A DNA stretch of 64,000 nucleotides, taken from the NCBI GenBank assembly GCA_040219555.1, contig JAVJSF010000019.1:6987-70986 (forward strand). Reading direction: 5' to 3'. The DNA comes from JAVJSF01 sp040219555. Lineage in GTDB: Bacteria; Actinomycetota; Thermoleophilia; Miltoncostaeales; Miltoncostaeaceae. This document shows, one piece after another, positions 8,598 through 19,225 of the stretch (position 1 is its first letter; every line of letters starts with the position of its first letter). A program made the position numbers and the translations under genes. The notes under the pieces are model-generated. The model had not been told where the DNA came from and made no database searches. It was given only the letters and a program-made list of their open reading frames with translations.

Positions 8598-8992
8598 GCG
8601 TCCCGTTCCCCGTTGCGCAGCGGAGCGCGCGGGCCGGCCGCCACATGCTGCGGCGGCCGATCCCCTGGGAGACACTCGGGCGATCCCGGCTGGCGGCCGC
8701 GTGGGCGGCTCTGGGCGACGGGCACGGCCTTCCCGGGGACGAGATGGAGTTGATCGGCGTCTACGGCCCGGTGCCGGGCGACGCGGTGGCGGCGGTGACG
8801 GTGGGCCGGGTGGGCCGGCGCGCGCGGATCGCGCTCACCCCCGCCGGCGCCGGCGGGCCGGCGCCGGCCGACCTGGCGCTGGCGCGCCATCGACCCACGG
8901 GGAGGCTGCTGTCGGCCGTGGTGCCGCGTCGCGGGACATCCGGGGGTGCACCTTCGCCGCCCCCGGGACGGATGACCGGTCCGGCAGGCTAA
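8594..8992 (+). CDS. Unrecognised basic protein, last gene of the flagellar accessory run
   Basis: The 132-residue reading starts at a GTG that overlaps a TGA in the neighbouring frame. It contains RRPIPWETLGRSRLAAAWAAL, then a short beta-rich stretch (MELIGVYGPVPGDAVAAVTVG) and a basic, proline-rich tail. No family is recognised and there is no signal peptide. The same frame is open back to 8189, so a longer fused protein cannot be excluded. Third-position composition is good here but poor in the preceding 270 bases, which favours a separate start. Confidence 0.5.
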   Translation: MSVPFPVAQRSARAGRHMLRRPIPWETLGRSRLAAAWAALGDGHGLPGDEMELIGVYGPVPGDAVAAVTVGRVGRRARIALTPAGAGGPAPADLALARHRPTGRLLSAVVPRRGTSGGAPSPPPGRMTGPAG

Positions 8993-9048
8993 TCTCTGTC
9001 GCGACGACCTTGGCCGACCGCGCGGCCGCGACACCGGGGAGAAGTGGC

Positions 9049-10098
9049 ATGAGTACAGGGCAGGTGCGGCGCATGGCGCGGGGGAGCCTCGCGGCGATGG
9101 CGCTCGGCGCACTGGTCGTGGCCCCTCCGGCCATGGCTCAGGATCCGGGCACGCCCCCGGCGGCCCCCGCGCCGTCGTCCGAGGGCGCGCCCGCGCCGCT
9201 GGCGCGCGGCGTCATCGCTCCGGGCGTCAGCATCGCCGGCGTCGATGTCTCCGGCCTCACCGCGCGGGCGGCGCGCCGGGCCGTGGTGGTCGAGTACATC
9301 GTGCCCCAGCGCAAGCGGCTGGTGATGGTGTACCGCGGCAAGCGGGTCCCGCTCGACCCGGTCGTCGTCGGCCACACCGCCGATCTCGGGTACGCGGTGA
9401 AGGCCGCCCTGCTGTTCGGTCGCTCCAGGACCGTGCCCGAGGAGGGCTTCGACGTGCCCCTGCGCGAGCGGGTGGACCCGAGGAAGGTCCTCGGCCTCCT
9501 GCGATCGCGCGTCGCCCGCTTCGACGTCGCTCCGCGCGACGCGGCCTTCAGCATGCGGGGCGCCACGCCGGTGGCCCGCGACGCCCGCCCGGGGATCGCG
9601 CTCAACCAGCGCAGGTCGATGCGTCTGGTCCGCAACGCCATCCTGCAGCGCGAGTCGAACGTCGTCCGCCTGCCGTCGCGGCGCACCCGGCCCGACGTGG
9701 TCCGCCTGCCGAACGTCATCGTCATCGACAGGGGCAGCTTCCGGCTCACGCTCTGGCGCCACAACGGCCGCAACGAGACCTTCCCGATCGCGGTCGGGAC
9801 CTCCTCGCACCCCACTCCCAGCGGCAACTACAGCGTCATCCAGAAGCAGGTGAACCCCACCTGGTTCCCGCCGAGCTCGCCGTGGGCCGCGGGCCTCGGC
9901 CCGGTGCCGCCCGGCCCGGCCAACCCGCTGGGCACGCGCTGGATCGGTACCTCGGCGCCGGCCATCGGCATGCACGGCACGCCATCCCCGTCGTCCATCG
10001 GCACCCGCGCCTCGCACGGTTGCATCCGCATGTACATGAACGACGTGGAGCGGCTGTACGGCCAGGTGGAGATCGGCACGCCGGTCTACATCCGCTGA
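9049..10098 (+). CDS. Secreted L,D-transpeptidase (YkuD) with PG-binding-like N-domain
   Basis: L,D-transpeptidases make 3-3 cross-links in peptidoglycan outside the membrane. The 349-residue product has a signal peptide (basic start, hydrophobic core, AMA cleavage region near residue 31). An N-terminal domain follows (APGVSIAGVDVSGLTARAA) that resembles the PG_binding_4/VanW-associated module. The C-terminal YkuD domain has H309 and the S-H323-G-C325-I-R catalytic motif. The ATG is chosen because GGGGAGAAG lies just upstream and the signal peptide follows directly. Carbapenem-type beta-lactams inhibit this family through the catalytic Cys. Chain length and motifs are complete. Confidence 0.93.
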   Translation: MSTGQVRRMARGSLAAMALGALVVAPPAMAQDPGTPPAAPAPSSEGAPAPLARGVIAPGVSIAGVDVSGLTARAARRAVVVEYIVPQRKRLVMVYRGKRVPLDPVVVGHTADLGYAVKAALLFGRSRTVPEEGFDVPLRERVDPRKVLGLLRSRVARFDVAPRDAAFSMRGATPVARDARPGIALNQRRSMRLVRNAILQRESNVVRLPSRRTRPDVVRLPNVIVIDRGSFRLTLWRHNGRNETFPIAVGTSSHPTPSGNYSVIQKQVNPTWFPPSSPWAAGLGPVPPGPANPLGTRWIGTSAPAIGMHGTPSPSSIGTRASHGCIRMYMNDVERLYGQVEIGTPVYIR

Positions 10099-10106
10099 GC
10101 CGGCCT

Positions 10107-10142
10107 GCGGGCCCCGGCGGCCGGACGGTCGCCGGGGCCCGC
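10107..10142. terminator. Bidirectional hairpin between the transpeptidase gene and hflX
   Basis: A perfect 13-base inverted repeat (GCGGGCCCCGGCG and its complement) with a ten-base loop sits in the 61-base gap between two convergent genes. There is no T-run, as is usual in very GC-rich actinobacteria. Position and symmetry suggest it ends transcripts from both sides. Confidence 0.7.
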
Positions 10143-10159
10143 GGTGCGGATCGCGGATA

Positions 10160-11494
10160 TCAGGCGGCGCTGCCCGCCCGTGATCCGTTGAGCTCCGCCC
10201 GGATCCGTCCCGCCGCGGCGGCCGGCAGGAGCGCCCTCAGGTGCGTGCCGCCCTCGTCGTCGGTGCGCTCCACCTCGCTGCCCTCCGCGTAGACGGCCGC
10301 CACCAGGGCCGCCTTGGCGAAGGGGATGTCCAGCTCCACGCGCTCCAGCCGCCCGCGGGCCGCCGCGGCCAGCGCCGCCCGCAGCACGCCCAGGCCCTCG
10401 CCCGTGGCCGCCGACACCTCGATGGCCTCGAAGTGCCGCCCGCGCAGTGCCGCCCGCCCGGGCCCATCCAGCAGGTCGACCTTGTTCATCACCGACAGGC
10501 GCGGCACGTCGCCGGCACCGATGTCCTCCAGCACCGCGGCGACGGCGGCGGCCTGGGCCACCCGGCGCGACTCGGGCTCGGAGGCGTCGGCCACGTGCAG
10601 GATCAGGTCGGCGTCGCGCACCTCCTCCAGGGTGGAGGCGAACGCGCTCACCAACTGGTGGGGCAGGTGGCGGATGAAGCCCACGGTGTCCGAGAGCAGG
10701 ATCTCATGGCCGTCCACCTCGGCGCGGCGGGTGGTGGGGTCGAGCGTCTCGAACAGGGCGTCGTTCACGGTCACGTCCGCGCCGGCGAGCGCATTCATCA
10801 GGCTCGACTTGCCCGCGTTGGTGTAGCCGGCCAGCGCGATCGAGGGGATGGCCGAGGCCACCCGGGCCTCGCGGCGGGTGTCGCGCTGGCGCGCCATCTC
10901 GCGCAGTCGCCGGCGCAGCGTGGCCATGCGGTGGCGCACCAGGCGCCGGTCGGACTCCAGCTGCGACTCACCCGGTCCGCGGGTACCCACGCCGCCGCCC
11001 AGGCGCTCCAGGTGCTGCCAGAGGCCCTCCTGGCGGGCGTAGGAGTACTCGAGCTGCGCCAGCTCCACCTGCAGCTTGCCCTCGGCCGAGCGCGCGTGCT
11101 GGGCGAAGATGTCCAGGATGATGGCCGTGCGGTCCACCACGCGCACCTTCAGCCGATCCTCCAGGTGGCGCTGCTGGCCGGCGCTGAGCGCCCCCTCCGC
11201 GGCCACCAGGTCGGGCTTGGCCTCCTTCACCAGCTCGATCACCTCGTCCAGCCGGCCGGTGCCGAGGTAGAGCTTGGGGTCCGGGCGGTCGCGGCGCTGG
11301 ACCACCTCGACGATGACCTCGGCCCCGGCCGTGCGCAGCAACTCGCGCACCTCGGTGAGGCGGTCGTCCCGCTCCTCCTCGTCGCAGTCCAGGGAGGCGA
11401 TGAGGATGGCGCGCTCGGGCCCCTTCGGGTCGTCGACCTCGCCCACCTGCCGCCACGCCTTGCCGCGGTATGTGCGCTGGAGTTCCTCGGGCAT
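10160..11494 (-). CDS. hflX: Ribosome-associated GTPase HflX
   Basis: HflX binds the 50S subunit and splits stalled or stressed ribosomes. The 444-residue protein has the N-terminal HflX domain with the family glycine-rich signature (GGVGTRGPGESQLESDRR) and the preceding helix region. The G domain has the P-loop GYTNAGKSS, the DTVGFI motif and the NKVD specificity motif. The C-terminal domain completes the family length. I chose the ATG giving MPEELQRTYRG because a CACAAT hexamer lies six bases upstream, fitting a leaderless start. A longer reading upstream is low-complexity. It is convergent with the transpeptidase gene and downstream of the carboxypeptidase gene on the same strand. Confidence 0.95.
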   Translation of the reverse strand: MPEELQRTYRGKAWRQVGEVDDPKGPERAILIASLDCDEEERDDRLTEVRELLRTAGAEVIVEVVQRRDRPDPKLYLGTGRLDEVIELVKEAKPDLVAAEGALSAGQQRHLEDRLKVRVVDRTAIILDIFAQHARSAEGKLQVELAQLEYSYARQEGLWQHLERLGGGVGTRGPGESQLESDRRLVRHRMATLRRRLREMARQRDTRREARVASAIPSIALAGYTNAGKSSLMNALAGADVTVNDALFETLDPTTRRAEVDGHEILLSDTVGFIRHLPHQLVSAFASTLEEVRDADLILHVADASEPESRRVAQAAAVAAVLEDIGAGDVPRLSVMNKVDLLDGPGRAALRGRHFEAIEVSAATGEGLGVLRAALAAAARGRLERVELDIPFAKAALVAAVYAEGSEVERTDDEGGTHLRALLPAAAAGRIRAELNGSRAGSAA

Positions 11495-11500
11495 GCGTCC

Positions 11501-11506
11501 ATTGTG
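11501..11506 (-). promoter_or_regulatory. Candidate leaderless -10 for hflX (CACAAT)
   Basis: On the minus strand, CACAAT ends six bases before the chosen ATG. This is the same geometry as several TAnnnT hexamers in this window. It implies that transcription starts at or next to the initiation codon. No ribosome-binding site is visible. Confidence 0.4.
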
Positions 11507-11555
11507 ACGTGCCCCGGCGGATGTTGCATCCGCCCCCGTCCCGCGGGCGGCCGGC

Positions 11556-12734
11556 CTACCTCGGGGCACCCGCCCGGAGGCGCTCTCCGCGCGCGGGGAC
11601 CAGCGCCCCGCGCGTCGTCAGCGCTCTCATGATCGCGTCCTGGTGGGGGCGCACGGCCACCCGGTCGCGCCCGTTGGAGAGGATCACGACCACCAGCGCG
11701 CGGCGGGGGCTCAGGCCCATGCCCGCGGGCCAGGCGTAGCCGGCGAGCGTGGAGACCGCGGGGGTGAAGAGGGTGCCCGTCTTGGCGCGGACCCGGGCTC
11801 GGGCCGGGCCGGTGGTCATCCGCCCGGCCAGGGTCCCGCTGCGACCGGCCAGCGGCAGGCTGCGCAGGTACAAGGGGAACCAGGGCCGCTCGCGCACCGC
11901 CACCAGCAGGTCGGCCACCTCGGCGCCGGATGCCTGGTTGCCCGCCAGCAGTCCCGACCCGTCGACCAGTCGCCAGTCCGCCCCCAGGGCCCCGAGGGCA
12001 CCGATCGTCGCCCGCGCGCCGGCCGCGCCGCTGCCGCGCCCCAGGCGGTTTGAGAGCCCCTGTGCGCGGGAGTTGTTCGAGCTCCCCAGCACGTCCGCGG
12101 CGGTGCGGCGGTCGACGGGGAAGCGATCGAGGGCGGCGGCCATGGTCGCCAGCTTCGTCACCGAGGCCAGCACGAGTGGTGCGCGCGTGCCCTCCTCAAG
12201 CAGGGTCCGGCCCAGGGCGTCGCGCACCACGACCGAGCTGCCTCGCCCCAGCCCGGCCCGCGAGCGCGCGATGGCGGCGACGGTGGCCCTGCTCAGGGCC
12301 TCGGGAGCGGGGGCGGGGAGCAGGTGGGTGCCGGGTGCCCAGCCACCCCGGCGGTCCGGGAGCAGGATGCGCACCCACACCTCGCCGTCGGCACCCCAGC
12401 GCACGCCGATGACGCGCCCGGCGACCCGTGCGAGTCCCACCGACAGCGTGGGCTCCAGCGAGGGATCCGGTCGCCGGCGGAGCTCGATCCCGGCGGCGCG
12501 CGGGCGGGCCCAGCCGGTCGCCTCGGAGCGGTGGCGCGCGGGGGCGGGCCGGCGGGTCCGCGGCCCGGGAGTCGCCTTGGGGCGCGGCGCCTCGGCCCGC
12601 GGGCCGGCCGAGCGCTGCTCGGCGGGTGGCAACGGCGGGTCCACGGGCGCCTCCTGTGCGCCGGCCACCGGGCACGCCACCGCCGCCCCGGCCGCCGCCA
12701 GCGCGCACGCGATCCTCTTCCGGCTCGATCCCAC
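11556..12734 (-). CDS. Secreted D-Ala-D-Ala carboxypeptidase, PBP4/DacB type (S13)
   Basis: This exported penicillin-binding protein trims or cleaves peptidoglycan peptides. The 392-residue product has a signal peptide (SRKRIACALAAAGAAVACPVAGAQ) and a Pro/Arg-rich linker. The serine hydrolase domain carries all three motifs: S191-V-T-K194, S219-N-N221 and K318-T-G320. The spacing between SxxK and SxN is short, so the large insert of classic PBP4 (DacB) is reduced or displaced. The GTG start places the signal peptide at the N-terminus and lies seven bases after TAGGTT. An S11/DacA-like enzyme is the alternative family, but the SNNSRAQGL and YLRSLPLAGRSGTL segments favour S13. Confidence 0.85.
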   Translation of the reverse strand: MGSSRKRIACALAAAGAAVACPVAGAQEAPVDPPLPPAEQRSAGPRAEAPRPKATPGPRTRRPAPARHRSEATGWARPRAAGIELRRRPDPSLEPTLSVGLARVAGRVIGVRWGADGEVWVRILLPDRRGGWAPGTHLLPAPAPEALSRATVAAIARSRAGLGRGSSVVVRDALGRTLLEEGTRAPLVLASVTKLATMAAALDRFPVDRRTAADVLGSSNNSRAQGLSNRLGRGSGAAGARATIGALGALGADWRLVDGSGLLAGNQASGAEVADLLVAVRERPWFPLYLRSLPLAGRSGTLAGRMTTGPARARVRAKTGTLFTPAVSTLAGYAWPAGMGLSPRRALVVVILSNGRDRVAVRPHQDAIMRALTTRGALVPARGERLRAGAPR

Positions 12735-12741
12735 GTCGGGC

Positions 12742-12747
12742 AACCTA
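12742..12747 (-). promoter_or_regulatory. Candidate leaderless -10 for the dacB-like gene (TAGGTT)
   Basis: TAGGTT on the minus strand ends seven bases before the GTG start. No ribosome-binding site precedes the GTG, so a leaderless transcript is plausible. Confidence 0.4.
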
Positions 12748-12788
12748 CCCGCTCGCTCGGACGATGCGCGGCTCCGATCACGCCCCGG

Positions 12789-12818
12789 CTGACACACGTA
12801 AGCCCGACGTGGGATGAT
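12789..12818 (+). promoter_or_regulatory. Candidate promoter of the osmC gene
   Basis: CTGACA (five of six with TTGACA) and GATGAT (four of six with TATAAT) are separated by 18 bases. They lie about 50 bases upstream of the OsmC start and in the gap between divergent genes. Confidence 0.35.
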
Positions 12819-12865
12819 CCCCGCACCAGCCGGCCGCGGTGCGCCGGCGCGACCGGAGGGCGCAG

Positions 12866-13357
12866 ATGGGCGACTTTCTCGGACTGGCGAAGGTGACGAT
12901 CCGGCGCGAGCAGCCGGGGGTGCGGCGCGCGACGCTGCATGCCAGCGGCGAGCAGATCATGTTCGGCGTGCCCGGCTTCCAGGGCGACTGGTACAAGTTT
13001 CCCGAGGACGGGCCCATGCGCGCCCACGCCGGCACCTTCGACGTGCTCACGGCCTCCGTGTGCGCCTGCCTCACCAGCACGCTCGGCGGCGCCCTGACCG
13101 CCCGCGATGTCTCCGTGCAGGGCGACCGCCTGGGCGTCGAGGGGGAGGGCACCATCGAGGTGGTCGACGGGATCATGGTGCTGACCGCCATCCACGTGCG
13201 CTACCGGCTGGTGGCCGATCCGGCCAAGGAGGCCGAGATCATGCGCGCCCACCAGCACCACATCCCGGCCTGCGGGGTGGCCAGGTCGGTCATGGCCGCC
13301 ATCCGAATCACCTCCGAGATCGAACTGGTGCCCGAGGGGGCTCCCGCAGCCGCCTGA
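12866..13357 (+). CDS. OsmC/Ohr family protein, probable thiol peroxidase
   Basis: OsmC-family proteins reduce organic hydroperoxides with a pair of cysteines as homodimers in the cytoplasm. The 163-residue product shows the usual fold. A beta-rich N-terminus carries GEQIMFGVPGFQGD, followed by a helix with the first Cys region (LTASVCACLTSTLGGAL) and a second Cys in HHIPACGVARSV. The ATG follows GGAGGGCGCAG, a good ribosome-binding site; a longer GTG reading nine codons upstream is less likely. The first Cys motif is not the canonical one of Ohr, so a general OsmC-like assignment is safer than Ohr. Confidence 0.85.
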   Translation: MGDFLGLAKVTIRREQPGVRRATLHASGEQIMFGVPGFQGDWYKFPEDGPMRAHAGTFDVLTASVCACLTSTLGGALTARDVSVQGDRLGVEGEGTIEVVDGIMVLTAIHVRYRLVADPAKEAEIMRAHQHHIPACGVARSVMAAIRITSEIELVPEGAPAAA

Positions 13358-13432
13358 CGGCGCCGCCGGGAGGCGTCGCGGTGCTGTGACACCTTGGCCT
13401 CGTGCCGATGCACCCGTGCCGGGGTGGGTCAC

Positions 13433-13438
13433 TAGTGT
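13433..13438 (+). promoter_or_regulatory. Candidate leaderless -10 for treS-pep2 (TAGTGT)
   Basis: TAGTGT ends eight bases before the ATG and no ribosome-binding site lies between them. The hexamer is part of the palindrome CACTAGTG. Confidence 0.35.
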
Positions 13439-13446
13439 GAGCGACC

Positions 13447-16827
<3,381 letters not shown>

Positions 16828-16847
16828 GCGAGGCGCGCTCCCCCTCC

Positions 16848-16991
16848 ATGGGTGACCTCAAGCGTCTTGCCGGGGGATGGATCGCCGGCCGGCCGGTGCT
16901 CGCCGGCGATGGAGCGACCCGGGTCGACGCGGCGCCGCTGGATGCGTTCGCGTGGCCGGACGAGGACCTGCGGCGGATCGTGGGCACATGA
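16848..16991 (+). CDS. 47-residue protein coupled to the beta-lactamase-like gene
   Basis: This small gene starts with MGDLKRLAGGWIAGRP and ends DLRRIVGT. It lies between treS and the secreted serine hydrolase gene. Nearly all its codons end in G or C, and its TGA overlaps the next ATG (ATGA). Both features match real genes in this window. It could be a small soluble protein, or a leader that couples translation of the downstream gene. No family is recognised, and the ribosome-binding site is weak. Confidence 0.45.
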   Translation: MGDLKRLAGGWIAGRPVLAGDGATRVDAAPLDAFAWPDEDLRRIVGT

Positions 16992-18457
16992 CCCCGCGCG
17001 CCGCGATCGCCGTCGCCGCCATGGCGGCGCTCGGCGTGGCGCCTGCCGCGGCCCACGCGGGCGACATCGACCTCCTGCGCGCCCACGCCGGGGAGTACCG
17101 GGCCGCCGAGCGGGCCGCCCCCGGCGTCGGGTCGCCCCAGGGCACCCAGGCCTCGTACGACCGCGCGCGCGACCTGCAGGAGCGGCTGCGCGCCGCGGGG
17201 TCCGCGCAGAGGTGCGACGCCCTCCTGCGCGCGCTGCGCGCCTACGCCGCGGCCCGCGTCCTCCAGGCGGAGGGGGTCGACCGGCTCAGCCCCGGCGACG
17301 AGCGCACCGGCCGCGCCCGGGCGACACGCCTGCGCGGCCCGGTGGCGCGGGCGCGCGCGGCGTGCAACCCCGCGGCCGGCCGGCGGTCCGCCCCGCCGAC
17401 GCCGGTGAACCCGGTGTCCGGCCAGGCGTTCCTCGGCACCGTGGTCGCCCGGGCGCCGGCCGGTGCGCGGTCCGCCGTGATCGTGAGCGACCGAGGCGCC
17501 CGCGTGCATGTCCCCGTGCGCCGGGGGAGGGCGCGGGCGCCGGTGGGCGACTGGCCGGCCGGACGCCACGACATCCGCATCCGTTTCCTGGCCGGGTCGC
17601 GGACCCTCGGCGCGGTCCGGGTGCGCGATGCGTGGCTGCTGCCGCCGGGCTCCGCCGCCATGCGTCCCGGCGCCGCCGTCGTGCCGGCCCTGACGGGCGC
17701 GCTCCGCAGGGCGCTGGACGGGGCTCCCCGGTTCGCCGCAGCGTGGGCCCAGGATCTGGCCACCGGCAGGGTCGGTCACACCAACGCCGCGGCGGCCTTC
17801 CCCGCCGCATCCACGGTCAAGCTGGGCCTAGCGGTGGGCGTCATGGCCCGCCTGGGCGGCGCGCCCCAGCGCTCCCGTCACGCATACGACCTGCGAGCCA
17901 TGCTCACCTGGTCGAGCAACCTGGCCAACAACCGCTTGCTGCGAGCGTTCGGGGCACGGGCGGCCACCGACGGACTGCGCCGCCTGGGCGCCCGCTCGAG
18001 CACGTTCACCGGGGAGTACATCGTTGGCACCGAGTTCCAGCCGAGGCCGACCGCCGGCTCGGTGACCCTCGCACCTCCGCGGGTGTCGGCCCGCGTCACC
18101 ACCGTGGCCGACCTGGCCCGCATGATGGCCTCGCTCCACGGCGCGGCCGTGGGTGCCCCGGGGCGGCGGCCCACCGGGCTGACGGCGAACCAGGCCCGCC
18201 TGCTGCTGGGCTGGCTGCTGGCGTCCCAGCAGCGGATGGAGAACACCGGCCTCTTCGCCGGCGGGATGCCGCGCGGCACCCTGTTCGCTCAGAAGAACGG
18301 CTGGCTGAACGACGCCCGTCTGGGCGCCGCCATCGCCTACACGCCGGCGGGTCCGTTGCTGCTGGTGCTGGCCACCTACGACCCCGCCGGCGTGTCGCCG
18401 GCGCGCGGACGCGCCGTGGGCGCGCGCGTGGCCCGGGCGGCCGCGCGCGCCCGCTGA
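16988..18457 (+). CDS. Secreted class A beta-lactamase-like serine hydrolase
   Basis: The 489-residue exported protein has a signal peptide (AAIAVAAMAALGVAPAAAHA), a helical N-terminal region of about 100 residues and a beta-sandwich-like segment around 135-220. A serine hydrolase domain follows, with S275-T-V-K278 and S309-S-N311. At the place of KTG it has K436-N-G438 (AQKNGWLNDARLGA). A Glu/Asn pair typical of class A deacylation is not obvious. A penicillin-recognising hydrolase or D,D-peptidase is more likely than a true resistance beta-lactamase. The ATG overlaps the 47-codon gene. The start is supported by the signal peptide. Confidence 0.8.
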   Translation: MTPRAAIAVAAMAALGVAPAAAHAGDIDLLRAHAGEYRAAERAAPGVGSPQGTQASYDRARDLQERLRAAGSAQRCDALLRALRAYAAARVLQAEGVDRLSPGDERTGRARATRLRGPVARARAACNPAAGRRSAPPTPVNPVSGQAFLGTVVARAPAGARSAVIVSDRGARVHVPVRRGRARAPVGDWPAGRHDIRIRFLAGSRTLGAVRVRDAWLLPPGSAAMRPGAAVVPALTGALRRALDGAPRFAAAWAQDLATGRVGHTNAAAAFPAASTVKLGLAVGVMARLGGAPQRSRHAYDLRAMLTWSSNLANNRLLRAFGARAATDGLRRLGARSSTFTGEYIVGTEFQPRPTAGSVTLAPPRVSARVTTVADLARMMASLHGAAVGAPGRRPTGLTANQARLLLGWLLASQQRMENTGLFAGGMPRGTLFAQKNGWLNDARLGAAIAYTPAGPLLLVLATYDPAGVSPARGRAVGARVARAAARAR

Positions 18458-18464
18458 CCGGGGG

Positions 18465-18722
18465 CTACTTCCGCCGCCGGCGCCGGATGATGAACATGGT
18501 GAGCGAGCCGCCCACCCAGCCGAGTACCGCCGCGATGACGATGACCACCGACAGCGGGGCCTGCGAGCTGGTGACGAGCCACTCCACCTCCACGTCGCCG
18601 CGGTTGAGCATGATCCACGCCACCACGACCGCCGTCACCACGATGATCGCGATGATCGAGACCGCCGAATGCCCCTTCGCGGCCTTCGGCTGCTCGGATC
18701 CGTGCTGTTCCTCGATTTCCAT
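18465..18722 (-). CDS. LapA-domain (DUF1049) small membrane protein
   Basis: The 85-residue protein has a short charged N-terminus (MEIEEQHGSEQPKAAKG). Two membrane segments follow (about 24-44 and 55-76), joined by a short loop with the family-like EVEWLVTSSQAPLSVVIVIAAVLGW pattern, and it ends in a basic tail (RRRRRK). Proteins with this lipopolysaccharide-assembly-protein-A domain occur widely in Gram-positive bacteria, where their function is unknown. A clear GGGAGG sits seven bases before the ATG. It is convergent with the serine hydrolase gene and divergent from the SMR gene. Confidence 0.8.
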   Translation of the reverse strand: MEIEEQHGSEQPKAAKGHSAVSIIAIIVVTAVVVAWIMLNRGDVEVEWLVTSSQAPLSVVIVIAAVLGWVGGSLTMFIIRRRRRK

Positions 18723-18768
18723 GGGTCCTCCCGGTCGCCCGTCCCCGCGATGATGTGCCACCCTCGCA

Positions 18769-18788
18769 CGACTCGCAAGGAGGAGTCG
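18769..18788 (+). promoter_or_regulatory. Hairpin presenting the SMR ribosome-binding site in its loop
   Basis: CGACTC pairs with GAGTCG around the loop GCAAGGAG, so the AAGGAG ribosome-binding site is held in a hairpin directly before the ATG. Guanidine-exporting SMR genes are often riboswitch-controlled. I could not match the full guanidine-I, -II or -III consensus here, so only a local translational control element is claimed. Confidence 0.4.
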
Positions 18789-18789
18789 C

Positions 18790-19110
18790 ATGGCGTGGGT
18801 GCTGCTGGGGCTGGCAGGGCTGCTGGAGGTGGTGTGGGCGATCGCCCTGAAACGGAGCGGTGGCCTGTCGGCGGGCTCGCCCGCGACGTGGGTCTTCGCG
18901 GTGGCGGCCCTCGCCAGCTTCTGGCTGCTGGCCCAGGCCCTGCGCACCCTCCCGGTGGGTACCGGCTACGCCGTGTGGACCGGGATCGGCGCCATCGGGG
19001 CCGCCCTGGTGGGCATCGTCTGGCTGGGTGAGTCTGCCGACCCCGCGCGCATCGCGGCGCTGACCCTGATCGCGGGCGGCATCGTCTGGCTGGCGCTGGT
19101 CTCCGCGTGA
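18790..19110 (+). CDS. Small multidrug resistance (SMR) exporter, Gdx/SugE-like
   Basis: SMR proteins are four-helix, dual-topology antiporters that couple proton uptake to export of small cations. This 106-residue protein has the essential Glu14 in the first helix (LAGLLEVVWAIALK). The GYAVWTGIGAIGAALVGIVWLGE segment covers the third helix. WxIALKRSGG and TGYAVWTG are closer to the guanidinium exporter (Gdx, formerly SugE) branch than to EmrE, but I cannot settle this by eye. A strong AAGGAGGAG ribosome-binding site precedes the ATG. Confidence 0.9.
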   Translation: MAWVLLGLAGLLEVVWAIALKRSGGLSAGSPATWVFAVAALASFWLLAQALRTLPVGTGYAVWTGIGAIGAALVGIVWLGESADPARIAALTLIAGGIVWLALVSA

Positions 19111-19135
19111 GGGTGCTCCTCGCGTTGAACAGGCG

Positions 19136-19170
19136 GGCCCGCGCCGGGTCGGGGAACGACGACGCGGGCC
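19136..19170. terminator. Possible hairpin between convergent genes
   Basis: GGCCCGCG and CGCGGGCC form an eight-base stem with a 19-base loop in the 115-base gap between the SMR gene and the last gene of the glycogen operon. The loop is large, so the call is weak. Nothing else is evident in this gap. Confidence 0.25.
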
Positions 19171-19225
19171 GTGGGCAGTGTGGCGCACCGGTGGGCCCGC
19201 GCGCGAGCACGGGCGCGTGACATCG

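Noticed and set aside
18723..18789. Guanidine riboswitch upstream of the SMR gene
   Set aside because: Only a single small hairpin is seen. I could not find the paired ACGR loops of guanidine-II or the conserved blocks of guanidine-I or -III, so no riboswitch is claimed.
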